This document shows positions 52,418 to 61,933 of a stretch of 64,000 nucleotides of DNA, piece after piece (within the stretch, counting starts at the first letter, position 1; each line of letters starts with the position of its first letter). The stretch is from NCBI GenBank assembly GCA_016703645.1, contig JADJBR010000007.1:1116001-1180000 (forward strand). Reading direction: 5' to 3'. The position numbers and the translations under genes are program-made. A model generated the notes under the pieces. That model was not told where the DNA came from, made no database searches, and saw nothing but the letters and a program-made list of their open reading frames with translations. The stretch is from Zoogloea sp. (GTDB lineage: Bacteria > Pseudomonadota > Gammaproteobacteria > Burkholderiales > Rhodocyclaceae).

Positions 52418-53470
52418 TTACTCGAACAGCGCCTCCAGATCCACCGAAGCCTCGCGCCCCACCCGGGGCAGGCCTTCAGTCACCCAGCGTGCTGCCCTCG
52501 CCCGCCCCAGATCACGCAAGGTGTGCAGGAAGGCCCGGGTAGCGTTGAGCTTGCTCGCCCTGCCGGCCGCGAGCAGCTCTTCCGCTTCGATCAGGTGGAA
52601 ACGCAGCCCCGTCAGCTTGCGCTCGAAATGGCCCAGGGGCAGCCACCCCCGGCCCTCGCCAATCTGCCTGCGGGCATGGGCAATCATGCGCATCTCCCGC
52701 AGAAACGTGGTCGAAAACCCCAGCTCCACGCTGCGCGCGGCAATATCCTCGGCGCTGCGCGGCGCCGTCGGCCGCACCAGCGGATTGAGCAGGATCAGCA
52801 GGATGTCCGGCGTGGAGCACTCGTACATCAGCGGGTAGATCGCCGGGTTGGCAGTGAAGCCCCCGTCCCAGTACGCCTCGCCATCGATCTCCACCGCGTG
52901 GTGCAGGGTGGGCAGACAGGCCGAGGCCAGCAGCGCATCCTCGCTCAACTCGGCGGTATGGAACAGGCGCACCTTGCCCGTGCGCACCTGGGTGGCGGCA
53001 ATGAAGAGCTTGAGGGGGCACTCACGCCGGATGCGCTCGAAATCGAACTGGGCCCGCACCACGTCACGCAGGGGGTTCAGCTCGAAAGGGTTGAGCTGGT
53101 AGGGTGAGAACAGCCGGGTGATGCCCAGCATCATGTTCACCGCCGCCGGCAGCGAGCCATCCCCCGCCGGGTTGAGGCTGTGCAGCAGATCCAGCTCGAA
53201 GGGCGTGGTATCGGCCACCGCCTCCCAGAAGGCGCTCAGGCTCTCCCTCGCCCCCTCCGCGCCCCCGGTCGTCCAGCCCTGGGCCAGGGCCACGGCATTC
53301 ATCGCCCCGGCGCTCGTCCCGCTGATACCCTCCAGCGCCACCCCCTCCTCCAGCAGGCGGTCCAGCACCCCCCAGGTATAGGCCCCATGGGCACCGCCCC
53401 CCTGCAGCGCCAGGCTCAGGGTCGACGAAACCGCAGTGTCCTTCTTCTTCCACCATCGACTGACTGACAT
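52418..53470 (-). CDS. patatin-like phospholipase
   Basis: 350 residues. Oxyanion loop LQGGGAHGAYTWG, nucleophile GTSAG, and catalytic Asp in YWDGGFTANP give a full Ser-Asp dyad. No signal peptide. It resembles patatin proteins linked to PHB metabolism in beta-proteobacteria, but that role is only suggested by proximity to phaZ. Confidence 0.92.
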   Translation of the reverse strand: MSVSRWWKKKDTAVSSTLSLALQGGGAHGAYTWGVLDRLLEEGVALEGISGTSAGAMNAVALAQGWTTGGAEGARESLSAFWEAVADTTPFELDLLHSLNPAGDGSLPAAVNMMLGITRLFSPYQLNPFELNPLRDVVRAQFDFERIRRECPLKLFIAATQVRTGKVRLFHTAELSEDALLASACLPTLHHAVEIDGEAYWDGGFTANPAIYPLMYECSTPDILLILLNPLVRPTAPRSAEDIAARSVELGFSTTFLREMRMIAHARRQIGEGRGWLPLGHFERKLTGLRFHLIEAEELLAAGRASKLNATRAFLHTLRDLGRARAARWVTEGLPRVGREASVDLEALFE

Positions 53471-53613
53471 CGCGTTACTCCTTCAAGACGGCACATGCTG
53501 CACCGCACAATACAGGAAGGATGGACGGAGAAGGGTTTCAGAAGTTCGAAACGGGTGGGGTTGGCAGGCCCCGCGGTGGCGGAACGCTTCCGGATCAGCG
53601 CGACGCCTGCCCG

Positions 53614-54918
53614 CTAGTCCTCGCGTCCGAAGTGGCGCTGCCCTACCCACTGCGCGACCTCCCGACCGAGCGCTTCACCGGCCACGGTGGCGTACCTGAA
53701 GTGCATCCCGCCGTGAATGCGAGCCATGCCGGCTTCGGCGTTGAAGGCATCAATTCCGGCGTAGGTGCGCGCTGTCTTGGTAACGGTGCTGTCCCAGGTG
53801 AAGGTGACCTCGGGCGTACCGTAGAAGCCGCGCAGGGCTTCACCTACGCTGCCTGAGGTGCAGGAATGGGCCGCGGGATACTCCGGGTGGTTTGGTGTTG
53901 GCAAAGATGGCGTCCAGGTGGCATCCGGCACGGTGGCGTCGTTGCCGTCGGTATCGGCCATCTGGATGGCGCTCACGGGACGCCAGCTCTGGTAGTGGTA
54001 CTTGGCGTCGAAGCAGGCGCCGATGGCATCGGCGAGGCTCACGTAGATCACGGCCATCAGCCGGGCTGCATCGCCCACGTTCTCGGTGCTGGACGCAAAA
54101 CGCCCCAGGTTGCGGGTGACGGCGGACGGTGGCGGTTCGGTATGAAAGCGTGCCGTCTCCCCTTGCTCGGGCGTGCGCACGGCGCTGATCGTTCCGCCAA
54201 GCGCCCGGGTCTCGTTCACCGCGGCAGCGTATGCCGCACTGTTCAGCGCCGGCGGGGGCGCAGGGCGGAACTGGTCGAGGCTGTTGAGCGCGAAGGGTTT
54301 GATCGACGGAAAGTGCCGGAACACCGGGTTGGGGTTGGCACTGCGGAACTGGCCCGGCGCGGTGCCGGAAACATAGGGCGCCAGCGCCACGTTGCGGCCG
54401 TCGTTGGCGCGCAGCCGCACGACCGCTTCAGCCACTTCGCGGCCCACGGCAAGCCCCTTCGTCTTGGCGGGGCCGTCGGGCAGCGCAGCCAGACGCTGTT
54501 CGTAGCCCGCCTCGTAGTGGGCGCTGCGGTTGGGAAACAGCGCCTTCAGCACCCCGTAGGCCGCCGCACTGACGGCGGCTTCAGTGGAGGCACCCGCGGC
54601 CGGCGTCATGGGTTTGAATGCAAAGGGCTTGAACCGGCCCTCGACTGCATTCACCGCGTCGTACATGGCCACGTGAACGCCGGCCAGATCGGGAAAGTAC
54701 GTGGGGCGTTGCTCTTCCGGCGTGGTGTTGACCGCCGAAGTTGCCAGCACGGTCTTGTTGGCGATGTCGTTCCAGTAGGCCACCACGTTGGTCTGGTTCG
54801 TGGCGAGCGTCACCGGAGCTGCGGCCCCTCGTGGTGCTGCGCAGGCCGCGAGGCCCAGAACAAGCGGAGTCAGCAGAAAGCAGCGCAATCCATTCGGCAG
54901 TTCGTGACGGATATTCAT
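53614..54918 (-). CDS. vanadium-haloperoxidase-like PAP2 lipoprotein
   Basis: 434 residues. Lipoprotein signal (TPLVLGLAAC), then a PAP2/vanadium-chloroperoxidase domain with KYHYQSWRPVSA, PEYPAAHSC and the vanadate-binding RIHGGMHFR. Members may be halogenating enzymes or phosphatases; which applies cannot be read from sequence. It stands alone, preceded by AAGGAG. Confidence 0.88.
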   Translation of the reverse strand: MNIRHELPNGLRCFLLTPLVLGLAACAAPRGAAAPVTLATNQTNVVAYWNDIANKTVLATSAVNTTPEEQRPTYFPDLAGVHVAMYDAVNAVEGRFKPFAFKPMTPAAGASTEAAVSAAAYGVLKALFPNRSAHYEAGYEQRLAALPDGPAKTKGLAVGREVAEAVVRLRANDGRNVALAPYVSGTAPGQFRSANPNPVFRHFPSIKPFALNSLDQFRPAPPPALNSAAYAAAVNETRALGGTISAVRTPEQGETARFHTEPPPSAVTRNLGRFASSTENVGDAARLMAVIYVSLADAIGACFDAKYHYQSWRPVSAIQMADTDGNDATVPDATWTPSLPTPNHPEYPAAHSCTSGSVGEALRGFYGTPEVTFTWDSTVTKTARTYAGIDAFNAEAGMARIHGGMHFRYATVAGEALGREVAQWVGQRHFGRED

Positions 54919-55385
54919 GAGGTCTCCTTGGGGGGGCCAGTTGCATGCCGTTCACCGGGTCACGGTTGCTCCCCGGAAGCACCGATGCTCGTGACGGGTA
55001 TTCGTGATGCCAAACCTCAGGCCGCAGCCACTTAACGAAATACGTTGGAGGAAGCCGCTCCACGGAGAATGCCCTCCCCGCCCCCCGCACACGATTGACT
55101 GCGTGATCTCACGCCCTCGCTCATGACGCTGAGCCTACACAACATCATGCGGATCAGCCAGCATGAACACAGCATCATCTGCGCACTTCGCGCGGTAATA
55201 CCCCTTGCGTCTGAAGCAGCTCCAGCCCAAGACCATTGCCGCCTACGCCCCCGCCATCCGCCGGCCGATGGATGTGCCTGTTGTCGGAGCCACGACTGCG
55301 CCTGACCTGAAATCAGCAGGGATTCACATCGGGGCTCGCTTCGCGATCACGATCCAGGCGCAATCGTCAGTCCGAACCGTGCCGC
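54919..55385. other. non-coding accessory region
   Basis: 467 bp without a complete gene. The only recognisable trace is the recombinase remnant at 55205-55264. Base composition is less GC-rich than the flanks. Confidence 0.5.
55205..55264 (+). pseudogene. N-terminal remnant of a tyrosine recombinase
   Basis: Twenty codons read LRLKQLQPKTIAAYAPAIRR, like the N-terminal core-binding helix of phage-type integrases that accompany some transposons (RLKQLQPKTIxAYxxAIRR). A stop lies just upstream and similarity ends abruptly at 55264. Confidence 0.4.
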
Positions 55386-55901
55386 CTAGCTGAAGCGCTT
55401 GCACAGCCTGGGGTACAGGCGGTCGAGATCCTCTTCGGACCATTCATCACCGGCCGGCCCGTCCGACTGAATGCCCGAGGGCTTGGATGGGAAAGCCGAG
55501 TAATCAAGCCCCGTCTTTCTGCGCCAGGCGTCAACACCGACCGACTGCCATCCTTCGACCTGGCAGTCGACTTCTTCGTCACTCTCTTCGATGACGGACG
55601 CAAGGGTGTCCGGGTCCGCCAATGCACTATTGAATACCTTCTCGCCGCGCGAGATCAGCCAGCCCCGGAAGTAGTCGAACCCATCGTCGGAGCAACCGCC
55701 ACCGATCACATAGGCCGCCCCCCACAATGGCCACGTATAGGATGCCCGAAAGTAGGAGACGAATATGGTCTGAAAATCCACAAGCTCATCGACAGACAAT
55801 TCGTCCAGGAGGGATTCAAGCTCCTTGAGTTGCTGCTCGGGGTCTCCTTCAGCGGCCTGGCGGGACGTGTCGATGAGTTTCCAGAATGAACCGTTGTCCA
55901 T
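55386..55901 (-). CDS. DUF4240-family protein
   Basis: 171 residues: MDNGSFWKLIDTSRQAAEGD, FRASYTWPLWGAAYVIGGGCSDDGFDYFRGWLISRG is the family core (cited in part). Members are scattered, often in accessory regions and next to polymorphic-toxin or immunity genes. Acidic, cytosolic. Function unknown. Confidence 0.85.
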   Translation of the reverse strand: MDNGSFWKLIDTSRQAAEGDPEQQLKELESLLDELSVDELVDFQTIFVSYFRASYTWPLWGAAYVIGGGCSDDGFDYFRGWLISRGEKVFNSALADPDTLASVIEESDEEVDCQVEGWQSVGVDAWRRKTGLDYSAFPSKPSGIQSDGPAGDEWSEEDLDRLYPRLCKRFS

Positions 55902-55986
55902 GGGTCTTCCTATGAGGTGAAGGGATGCGTGTGCTGCGTGACGTTCAATGTAACCGGCCGGCGGAGGCCGAAGGCCGGAGCGAGCC

Positions 55987-56475
55987 TCACCGGCGAAGTG
56001 CCTTCAGGGCAAGAAGTGCCTCAAGGCCGGCAGCCACCAGGTCCTTCATGTCGCCGCCTTGGATTGGCCCCGAACGCGGACTGCTCTCACCGTGATTGTT
56101 GACGCAAAGGCGCCAGGCGACAGGGTAGTTCTCGGCGGTTTTCGTGAAACGGGCAAGCAGGCGATTGGTCTCTACGCCGGGAATCTGAAGATGCCTGTCC
56201 AGAAGAAACACGACGCTCGGATGGACGGAAATGTCACCGTTGGCGACGGTGACTTCCGCAATTCCCGGCATGGACGCACCGCTCTTCAGGTCGACCACTG
56301 ACGAAACGATGAATTGCCCAAAGGGAACCAAGGGAATCTCGGCGAAAGCTGTCGGTTGCACGTGTGACTCGTCAGCCGGCTCGGAATTGACGCCCGATTC
56401 GTCGTCGGAAACCCAAGCCCAAATGGGAGCTTGCAGGAAGTCGGCACGATTCAGCTTGATGAATGGCTTAGACAT
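55987..56475 (-). CDS. unknown acidic cytosolic protein
   Basis: 162 residues, MSKPFIKLNRADFLQAPIWAW, no leader or membrane helix. The layout (single acidic beta-rich domain, accessory context next to a DUF4240 gene) resembles immunity-type proteins, but no family is recognised. 85 bp upstream of the DUF4240 gene on the same strand. The gap holds an imperfect GC-rich palindrome. Confidence 0.6.
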   Translation of the reverse strand: MSKPFIKLNRADFLQAPIWAWVSDDESGVNSEPADESHVQPTAFAEIPLVPFGQFIVSSVVDLKSGASMPGIAEVTVANGDISVHPSVVFLLDRHLQIPGVETNRLLARFTKTAENYPVAWRLCVNNHGESSPRSGPIQGGDMKDLVAAGLEALLALKALRR

Positions 56476-57190
56476 GATGCATGCGGAGCTAACCGACGTA
56501 TGACGTCCAAAGAATAGGGCTTATCCCTCGCGGCACGCAACCGCGTTCGAAGTAAGTACGCATGTCGCGAGGGATAAGCCTTGTTGCACTGAACCGCCGG
56601 AAAAGGCAGTAACGCTGGGGATTCTACGCCCGGAAAATCCACCTTGGGTGTATCGGATCGCGGAGCGTCGAGTCCTGGAGGACGACACCACGGCCGGAAA
56701 GCGGCAGAGATGGGGCCGTCGGGGATGCGGTCGCATGGGACTGCCGATGAGATCACTGGTCCGTCACTGACATATTGAGATGGGCGGACGGCCGATGTCA
56801 GGGTAGGCCATCGCGGCAGCGTGGGGCCGGGGGCATTACGGCCACAGTGCGCAAGTGCTCTTGGGCGCAGTGGGGCAGCGCCTCGGGCAGGGCTGGCGGA
56901 ATCTGCCCCTGGGGCGCACAGGCGGTGCATCCGATAGCCCGGCCACTTGCCGGCCGGCCAAGCCGTGGTGGTCATCCTCGACGGGCAATCGCTTGCCCCG
57001 CCGGATCAACTCGGCAGCGAGGGCGCTCGCCTCCTACACGCCTTACTCAACAGGCGGGGCCCGGGCCGCTTCCGCAGAGATCTTCAGGTATCGCATCTCC
57101 GTGGCAGGGCGGCGCTTGGCGGGCACTCCCGGGGAATCACACCAAAGAGCCCCCCGGGCGACATCGCGAGTCCTCGCTACCACCAGCCCC
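56476..57190. other. 715-bp region without a credible gene
   Basis: Open frames on both strands lack ribosome sites and protein-like composition. The only structure noted is the inverted repeat at 56518-56580. Confidence 0.55.
56518..56580. repeat. perfect 15-bp inverted repeat, 33-bp spacer
   Basis: GGCTTATCCCTCGCG (56518-56532) and CGCGAGGGATAAGCC (56566-56580). It could be the end of a lost mobile element or a long hairpin. No T-run. Confidence 0.7.
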
Positions 57191-58726
57191 CTACTTGAAC
57201 GAAAAGACCGGCTTGAGCTGGGTAAGGCAACTGCTGTCAGGCCGTTTGTCGGGCTTGTTGAGAAAGTCGCGGGCGATTTGCGCCGAGCAGGCGGCGGCAG
57301 GCAAACCGGGCTTCAGGATCAGGGCGATGTGGCCCACGTTAGGGAAGGTGTACACGTCGGATGTCTTGAATTGCCTGGAAACGGCTTCCCCATAGGGCCG
57401 GGGCGTCACGGGATCATAGGCGCCGTTGAAGATCAGCGTGGGAATGTCCGGATTCGCGTAGGCGAAGGGTGGCTTCAGCCCGACCTTGATGACCTCGCAG
57501 GCGTTCCGCACGCCGTCGGCCTCACGCTTGCCGAGTGGCAGCAGCTGAGGATAGGGCGTCGGCAGCACTTGGGCAGGGGTGACGCTCAGGGAATTGGTCC
57601 GGGCGCACATCACGGTGTGATACATCTCTCGCGCATTGCCCATCGCCAGTGCCCCCGAAAGCGGGGCCTCGATCCAGGAAAAGTCGCCCAGGCTGGCGGC
57701 ATGGATCAACCAGGGCACATCCATCTTCTCGGAAGTCCCGTAAAGTGCGGGCAGGATGCCGTCGACAAAGGCCAGCCCATCGATCCGGCTCGCGATCTTC
57801 TCCTTGGTGGAGGGAACCGTCAGGGTGATGGGAATGGGCTTTCGGTTGAGCTGGTCGACAATCGCCAGAAACTTCCGCTCCAGATCGGGATAGGCCTGGC
57901 TGCACTGGGGGTCCTGGGCGCAATCGTGAAAGACATTGCGCAAGGCGTGACTGATCGTGTGGCTCGACGCGAGATTGAAATCGATGTCCGGTCTGACCAC
58001 ACCATCCAGGATCGCGCTCACCAGCGCTGCCTTGTGCGCACCCGTTTGCGCAATCACGTATTGCCCCAGCAAGGTCCCGTAGGAGCCTCCATAGAAACTG
58101 AACTGGCGATAGCCCAAGGTTTCGGCCACGAAGAAGATATCAGCGGCGTTCTCACGGGTGTTGAAGGCCGCCGGGTTGATCCCCTGTGCTCTGAACCGAT
58201 CATTGCAGGCCTTGATCCAGCCCGGATCGGTGGCCTCCCTCTCGCCCCTGGCCACGGCGATCTTGTGTGCAGTGACCTCGGGGCACGACAGGAAGGGCCT
58301 GGAATACCGCGTCCCCCGCTCTTCCACGAAGATCAGGTCACGGTCCTTCAGGATGGCCGTCAACCCGGGGGTTTTCCCGGGCAAGGCGAGATTGACGAAC
58401 ACGCCAATGGTGGTGTCGCCGGGGCCGCCCTGCTCAACAAACAGGGGATTGGATGCGGGCGAGTCGGCCGTGCTGCGGACGCGCACCACGGCCAGCTGGA
58501 TGGTGCGCCCCCGGGGGTCTTCGTACTGCTCAGGGGCCGTCACGAAACCACAGTCCGACTGGGCGGCAATGGAATCGGGTACATCGAAGGTCTTGCAGGC
58601 GACGCCCTGCCAGGCACTTCCAAAACTGGCCGGATCCGGCCTCGGCGGAGTCATGGCACAGCCGCTGGTGATGATGGCGGCCGTGACCAGAGCCAATCGG
58701 CCGAGCCGATGCAATTGGCTTTTCAC
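57191..58726 (-). CDS. TAP-like alpha/beta hydrolase lipoprotein
   Basis: 511 residues from GTG 58726 (GGAAGGA upstream). Lipoprotein signal (ALVTAAIITSGC). Tripeptidyl-aminopeptidase-like fold: FVEQGGPGDTTIG oxyanion loop, nucleophile GGSYGT, catalytic Asp in NGAYDPVTP and His in VGHIAL. Probably hydrolyses short peptides or esters in the periplasm. A longer opening to 58819 is rejected. Confidence 0.88.
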   Translation of the reverse strand: MKSQLHRLGRLALVTAAIITSGCAMTPPRPDPASFGSAWQGVACKTFDVPDSIAAQSDCGFVTAPEQYEDPRGRTIQLAVVRVRSTADSPASNPLFVEQGGPGDTTIGVFVNLALPGKTPGLTAILKDRDLIFVEERGTRYSRPFLSCPEVTAHKIAVARGEREATDPGWIKACNDRFRAQGINPAAFNTRENAADIFFVAETLGYRQFSFYGGSYGTLLGQYVIAQTGAHKAALVSAILDGVVRPDIDFNLASSHTISHALRNVFHDCAQDPQCSQAYPDLERKFLAIVDQLNRKPIPITLTVPSTKEKIASRIDGLAFVDGILPALYGTSEKMDVPWLIHAASLGDFSWIEAPLSGALAMGNAREMYHTVMCARTNSLSVTPAQVLPTPYPQLLPLGKREADGVRNACEVIKVGLKPPFAYANPDIPTLIFNGAYDPVTPRPYGEAVSRQFKTSDVYTFPNVGHIALILKPGLPAAACSAQIARDFLNKPDKRPDSSCLTQLKPVFSFK

Positions 58727-58875
58727 TGGGGATTTCCTTCCTGAACAGGGCTTGGTTCCGATACGGATCCTAAAGTATGAACTCGACCCCCGACCACGTA
58801 TTGGGCATGCAGGATGCACACGACACGCCCATCAGCGTTGATCGGCGTCCGGCAGTCTGAATCAGGTGCCGATGC

Positions 58876-59394
58876 ATGAGCCCAGTCCGTGACGCGAGAC
58901 CCGCCCTGTGGCTACGTGTTCTGCAGTTCCCGCTGGTGCGGCTGACGCTACTGGGCAGCAGCGGGCATGGCGGCGCTGGGCCTGGCCCTGTATTTCGGCC
59001 TTGTTCGGCTCATCGACAGGCGCCGGGTCCGTGAGCGGCCCCGCCCGGGATGGGCAGGGAGTGTGGAACCGGGCTGTTGATGGGTGCCGGCCTGCTGCTT
59101 GCCGCCGCCTACATGCTGACCCGCCGTCTGTGGATGAGCATTGGCTTTCACATGGCCTGGAACTACACACAGTCAGGTATTTTTTCCGGAATTGTGTCCG
59201 GGGCTTACGCCAAACCGGGCCTGATCAAGGCCACCATCGAGGGGCCGCTTGTACTGACCGGAGGCGAATTCGGTCTGGAATCCTCGCTGATGGCCTTGCT
59301 GCTCTGCACCAGCGCTGGCGTGATGCTGCTGATCAAGGCCATCCGGCGCGGCAACATCGTGCCGCCGTTCTGGAGTCGCGCCCGGGCGAAGTAG
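58876..59394 (+). pseudogene. CPBP intramembrane protease, frameshifted and core-deleted
   Basis: The N-terminal part (ALWLRVLQFPLVRL) and LGLALYFGLVRLIDRRRVRE lie in different frames. The C-terminal part from LLMGAGLLLAAAYMLTRRLW to FHMAWNYTQSGIFSG is in a third stretch (59050-59394). The region that should carry the catalytic EExxxR and the following helices is absent: GLLMGAG is joined directly to LLLAAAYMLTRRLW. The HxxxN motif (HMAWN) remains. Not functional. Confidence 0.75.
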
Positions 59395-59572
59395 GCCACG
59401 CATGGCGCTGCGGTGCCCCCCATCGCCACGCCAGACATATCGTGCGCTGCGATGCCGACGGGCGGCATGCGGGAACGGCTGACGCCCTGAGAAGCACCAC
59501 GATGCCGGGGGTCACCCCCTGAGCACCGCGCACCTCCACCCGCTCCCCCAAGACCGACGCCAGTCTGCGGCC

Positions 59573-60004
59573 TTACATCGAATACATGGGGCGACCGTAG
59601 TAGGCGTGGATCCCCTCGGCCCATTCGGGGTTGGCCATGTCGGGCCAGGTGTCCTTGTCAAAGCCCGGCGCCCGCGCCAGTTGCTCCTTGTCCACGTCGA
59701 GCATGAAGCGCTTGTTCATGGTGTCGAGGGCCAGGGCGCTCCAGGGGATCGCAAAGAGCTTTTCGCCCATGCCCAGGAAGCCCCCGAAGGACAGCACGGC
59801 ATAGGAAATGCGCCCGCTGCGCATGTCCAGCATGATCTCCTTCACTTCACCCAGCTTTTCCGCCTGACGGCTGTACACGTCGTTCCCGATGAGCGTTTCA
59901 GCGCCCATCAGCGCCGGCCCCGGCCCCTGCCCTGCATCGTGGCCAATCCCACCATCGGTTCCGGCCTTGTAGATGCCCAATGTGTCGCGCTCTTCGTAGT
60001 TCAT
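59573..60004 (-). CDS. PRC-barrel domain protein
   Basis: 143 residues from ATG 60004 (AGGAGG upstream). PRC-barrel core: AETLIGNDVYSRQAEKLGEV to ISYAVLSFGGFLGMGEKLF. C-terminal region WPDMANPEWAEGIHAYYGRP. Such proteins are common in stress-induced loci of beta-proteobacteria. Next to a YflT-like stress gene on the same strand. Confidence 0.88.
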   Translation of the reverse strand: MNYEERDTLGIYKAGTDGGIGHDAGQGPGPALMGAETLIGNDVYSRQAEKLGEVKEIMLDMRSGRISYAVLSFGGFLGMGEKLFAIPWSALALDTMNKRFMLDVDKEQLARAPGFDKDTWPDMANPEWAEGIHAYYGRPMYSM

Positions 60005-60146
60005 GACTGCCTCCTGATGGATTCCCTGGAAAAACCTCCGGAATGCCGGGCCAGGTCCGCGACGTTCCGCACACCACGATGGGCCGGCGGCGGAAGGTCG
60101 TCTGTCGGGCAGCACACAGACCACGGCGGATGCCCGACCGGCCGGC

Positions 60147-60716
60147 TCAGGCGGATTCCGTCGTGACGCCCTCCCGGCCACGGAAGGACGCCTCCAGCAC
60201 GACCCTGACCAGTTCCCGGTCCGGCTCGGCATGGGTACGGACCACCAGCACGGTGTTTCCGGCCTGGATGGCATCCGTCACCAGTTCCGAGAAGCGCCCG
60301 TCCTTGCGATTGGCCCCGACCGCCGCCCCGACAATGCCACCGATGCCGGCAAACCAGCCCAGCATGGCAAGGGGTGCCACCACCGGGCTGGCAACAAAAA
60401 GGGTGATGCCGGACGCCACGATGGCCAGGGCACCGAGGGCGCCCACTCCGGTCCCCATCAGCGTGCCGATGCCGCCATCGACCAGCACGTCCTTGAGCAC
60501 GTCATCACTGAGCACGTCGCCGGGCTGGGGCGGTGTTTCATGGAAGATCCGCATCTCGGTGGCGGAAATGCCGTGCTCCTCAAGCAACTGGCGCACGCCT
60601 TCGGCCTCACTTCGCCCTGGATAGACGGCGGAGAGCACGTGGGATGTCCGTTCGACCCCGGGAGCGCTGCCTGGGGCAGCGGCGGGCGTCATGGTGATTT
60701 CAGTCAGATTGTTCAT
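60147..60716 (-). CDS. DUF1269/YflT-like stress protein with glycine-rich helix pair
   Basis: 189 residues: N-terminal ferredoxin-like fold (SHVLSAVYPGRSEAEGVRQL), a long hydrophobic Gly/Ala-rich segment (GTLMGTGVGALGALAIVASG, ...LAMLGWFAGIGGIVGAAVGA) and a C-terminal half fold (NTVLVVRTHAEPDRELV). Resembles proteins described as general stress or 'heat-induced'. Role unknown; 142 bp upstream of the PRC-barrel gene. Confidence 0.8.
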   Translation of the reverse strand: MNNLTEITMTPAAAPGSAPGVERTSHVLSAVYPGRSEAEGVRQLLEEHGISATEMRIFHETPPQPGDVLSDDVLKDVLVDGGIGTLMGTGVGALGALAIVASGITLFVASPVVAPLAMLGWFAGIGGIVGAAVGANRKDGRFSELVTDAIQAGNTVLVVRTHAEPDRELVRVVLEASFRGREGVTTESA

Positions 60717-60993
60717 GGAAGCTCCTGGTCAGCATGGGTGGATTCCTTGGCAGGCACTCTGCAAAGGTGCGCTGGCTTCGGTGGAGCGACAGGTGCGGCG
60801 TCCCTGGCAGCCAGGCCGGCCTTTGGGGCAGCCGGCGGATGATTGTCTTCCCGGCGCCGGAGATGGTCCGTGCGCTGGCATACATCGGGCACAGGAGAGG
60901 CGGCACCGGGGAAGACCGTGGTAAGTGCGACACCGCACCGACGGGGCGGGGGCAGCCCTGTCACCGTTCGCCCATGGATTCGCCCCCAGCGGC

Positions 60994-61011
60994 CGGCCCG
61001 GGCCCGGGCCG
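60994..61011. repeat. perfect 18-bp palindrome
   Basis: CGGCCCGGGCCCGGGCCG, 26 bp before the hydrolase start. It may be an operator or just GC-rich sequence. The remaining 60717-61037 shows nothing else. Confidence 0.4.
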
Positions 61012-61037
61012 CCGGCCCCCACCACAAGGAGCTCACC

Positions 61038-61757
61038 ATGAAGGCGACAAGCTGCATCCCCCACGTCCTGCTTCTGCCCGGCCTGCTCAACGATGCCAGC
61101 CTCTTCCAGCAGCAGATTGACGCCCTCACCGCCGTGACCACCACCGAGGTGGCCGACCTGACCCAGGCCGACAGCATTGCCGGCATGGCCGACAGCGTAC
61201 TGAAGAACACCCCGGAAGCACCCTGTGTGCTGGTCGGCCTGTCCATGGGCGGCTACGTCGCCTTCGAGATCATGCGCAGGGCGCCGGCACGCGTGGCCGG
61301 CCTGGTGCTGCTCGACACCTCGGCCCGGCCCGATACAGCGGAAGGGGTGGCCGCACGGGTGGCGCTGATGAAGCTGGCGGAGACCGATCTCGAAGCCGTC
61401 TTCGAACAGCTGATGCCGCGCCTGTCTCACCCCTTGCGGATGAACCTGCCGGCGGTACGCGGGGTGGTGCACTCGATGATGAGCAGCCTCGGCAAGGACG
61501 TCTTCATCCGCCAGCAAGGCGCGATCATGACCCGCCCCGACAGCCGCCCGGACCTTGCCCGCATCCAATGCCCCACCCTGGTGATCTGCGGCCGCCAGGA
61601 CCTCGTCACGCCACCGGAGCTGGCGGAGGAGATCGCCCACGGCATCCCGGACGCCCAAATCAGCATCATTGAGGACTGCGGGCACCTGTCCACCCTCGAC
61701 CAGCCCGATGAGGTCAGCAAGCGCCTGCTCGAATGGGTCCGGAACATCAAGTGCTGA
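61038..61757 (+). CDS. alpha/beta hydrolase
   Basis: 239 residues from ATG 61038 (AAGGAG upstream). Nucleophile Ser in VGLSMGGYVA, Asp in ICGRQDLVTPP, His in EDCGHLSTLDQ. Small soluble hydrolase, BioH/RutD-like size. Substrate unknown. Confidence 0.9.
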   Translation: MKATSCIPHVLLLPGLLNDASLFQQQIDALTAVTTTEVADLTQADSIAGMADSVLKNTPEAPCVLVGLSMGGYVAFEIMRRAPARVAGLVLLDTSARPDTAEGVAARVALMKLAETDLEAVFEQLMPRLSHPLRMNLPAVRGVVHSMMSSLGKDVFIRQQGAIMTRPDSRPDLARIQCPTLVICGRQDLVTPPELAEEIAHGIPDAQISIIEDCGHLSTLDQPDEVSKRLLEWVRNIKC

Positions 61758-61802
61758 TCGTTCATCGCCACGCACCCCAGCCCCATCCTCGCGCGGCGGC
61801 TC

Positions 61803-61893
61803 CCGTGGGGGCGACTTCAGTCGCCCATCCGTGCGTAATACCAGGCACCGTTCGTTGATCGATGTCCGCGGGCGACTGAAGTCGCCCCCACGG
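61803..61893. repeat. inverted pair of REP palindromes (REPIN-like)
   Basis: Two 24-bp units, 61803-61826 and 61870-61893, are exact inverse copies. Each carries GGGCGACT-N2-AGTCGCCC flanked by CCGTGG, and they are separated by 43 bp. The arrangement is that of a REPIN/BIME between convergent genes. The core equals the single REP at 1120-1145. Confidence 0.85.
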
Positions 61894-61933
61894 TCCCTCC
61901 AGCCACCCTGCGTAGATCCGTACGCCTTCCCTG

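Noticed and set aside
55902-55986. Integron attC site between the two accessory genes
   Set aside because: There is an imperfect palindrome, but the required RYYYAAC/GTTRRRY ends could not be found and no integron integrase is present.
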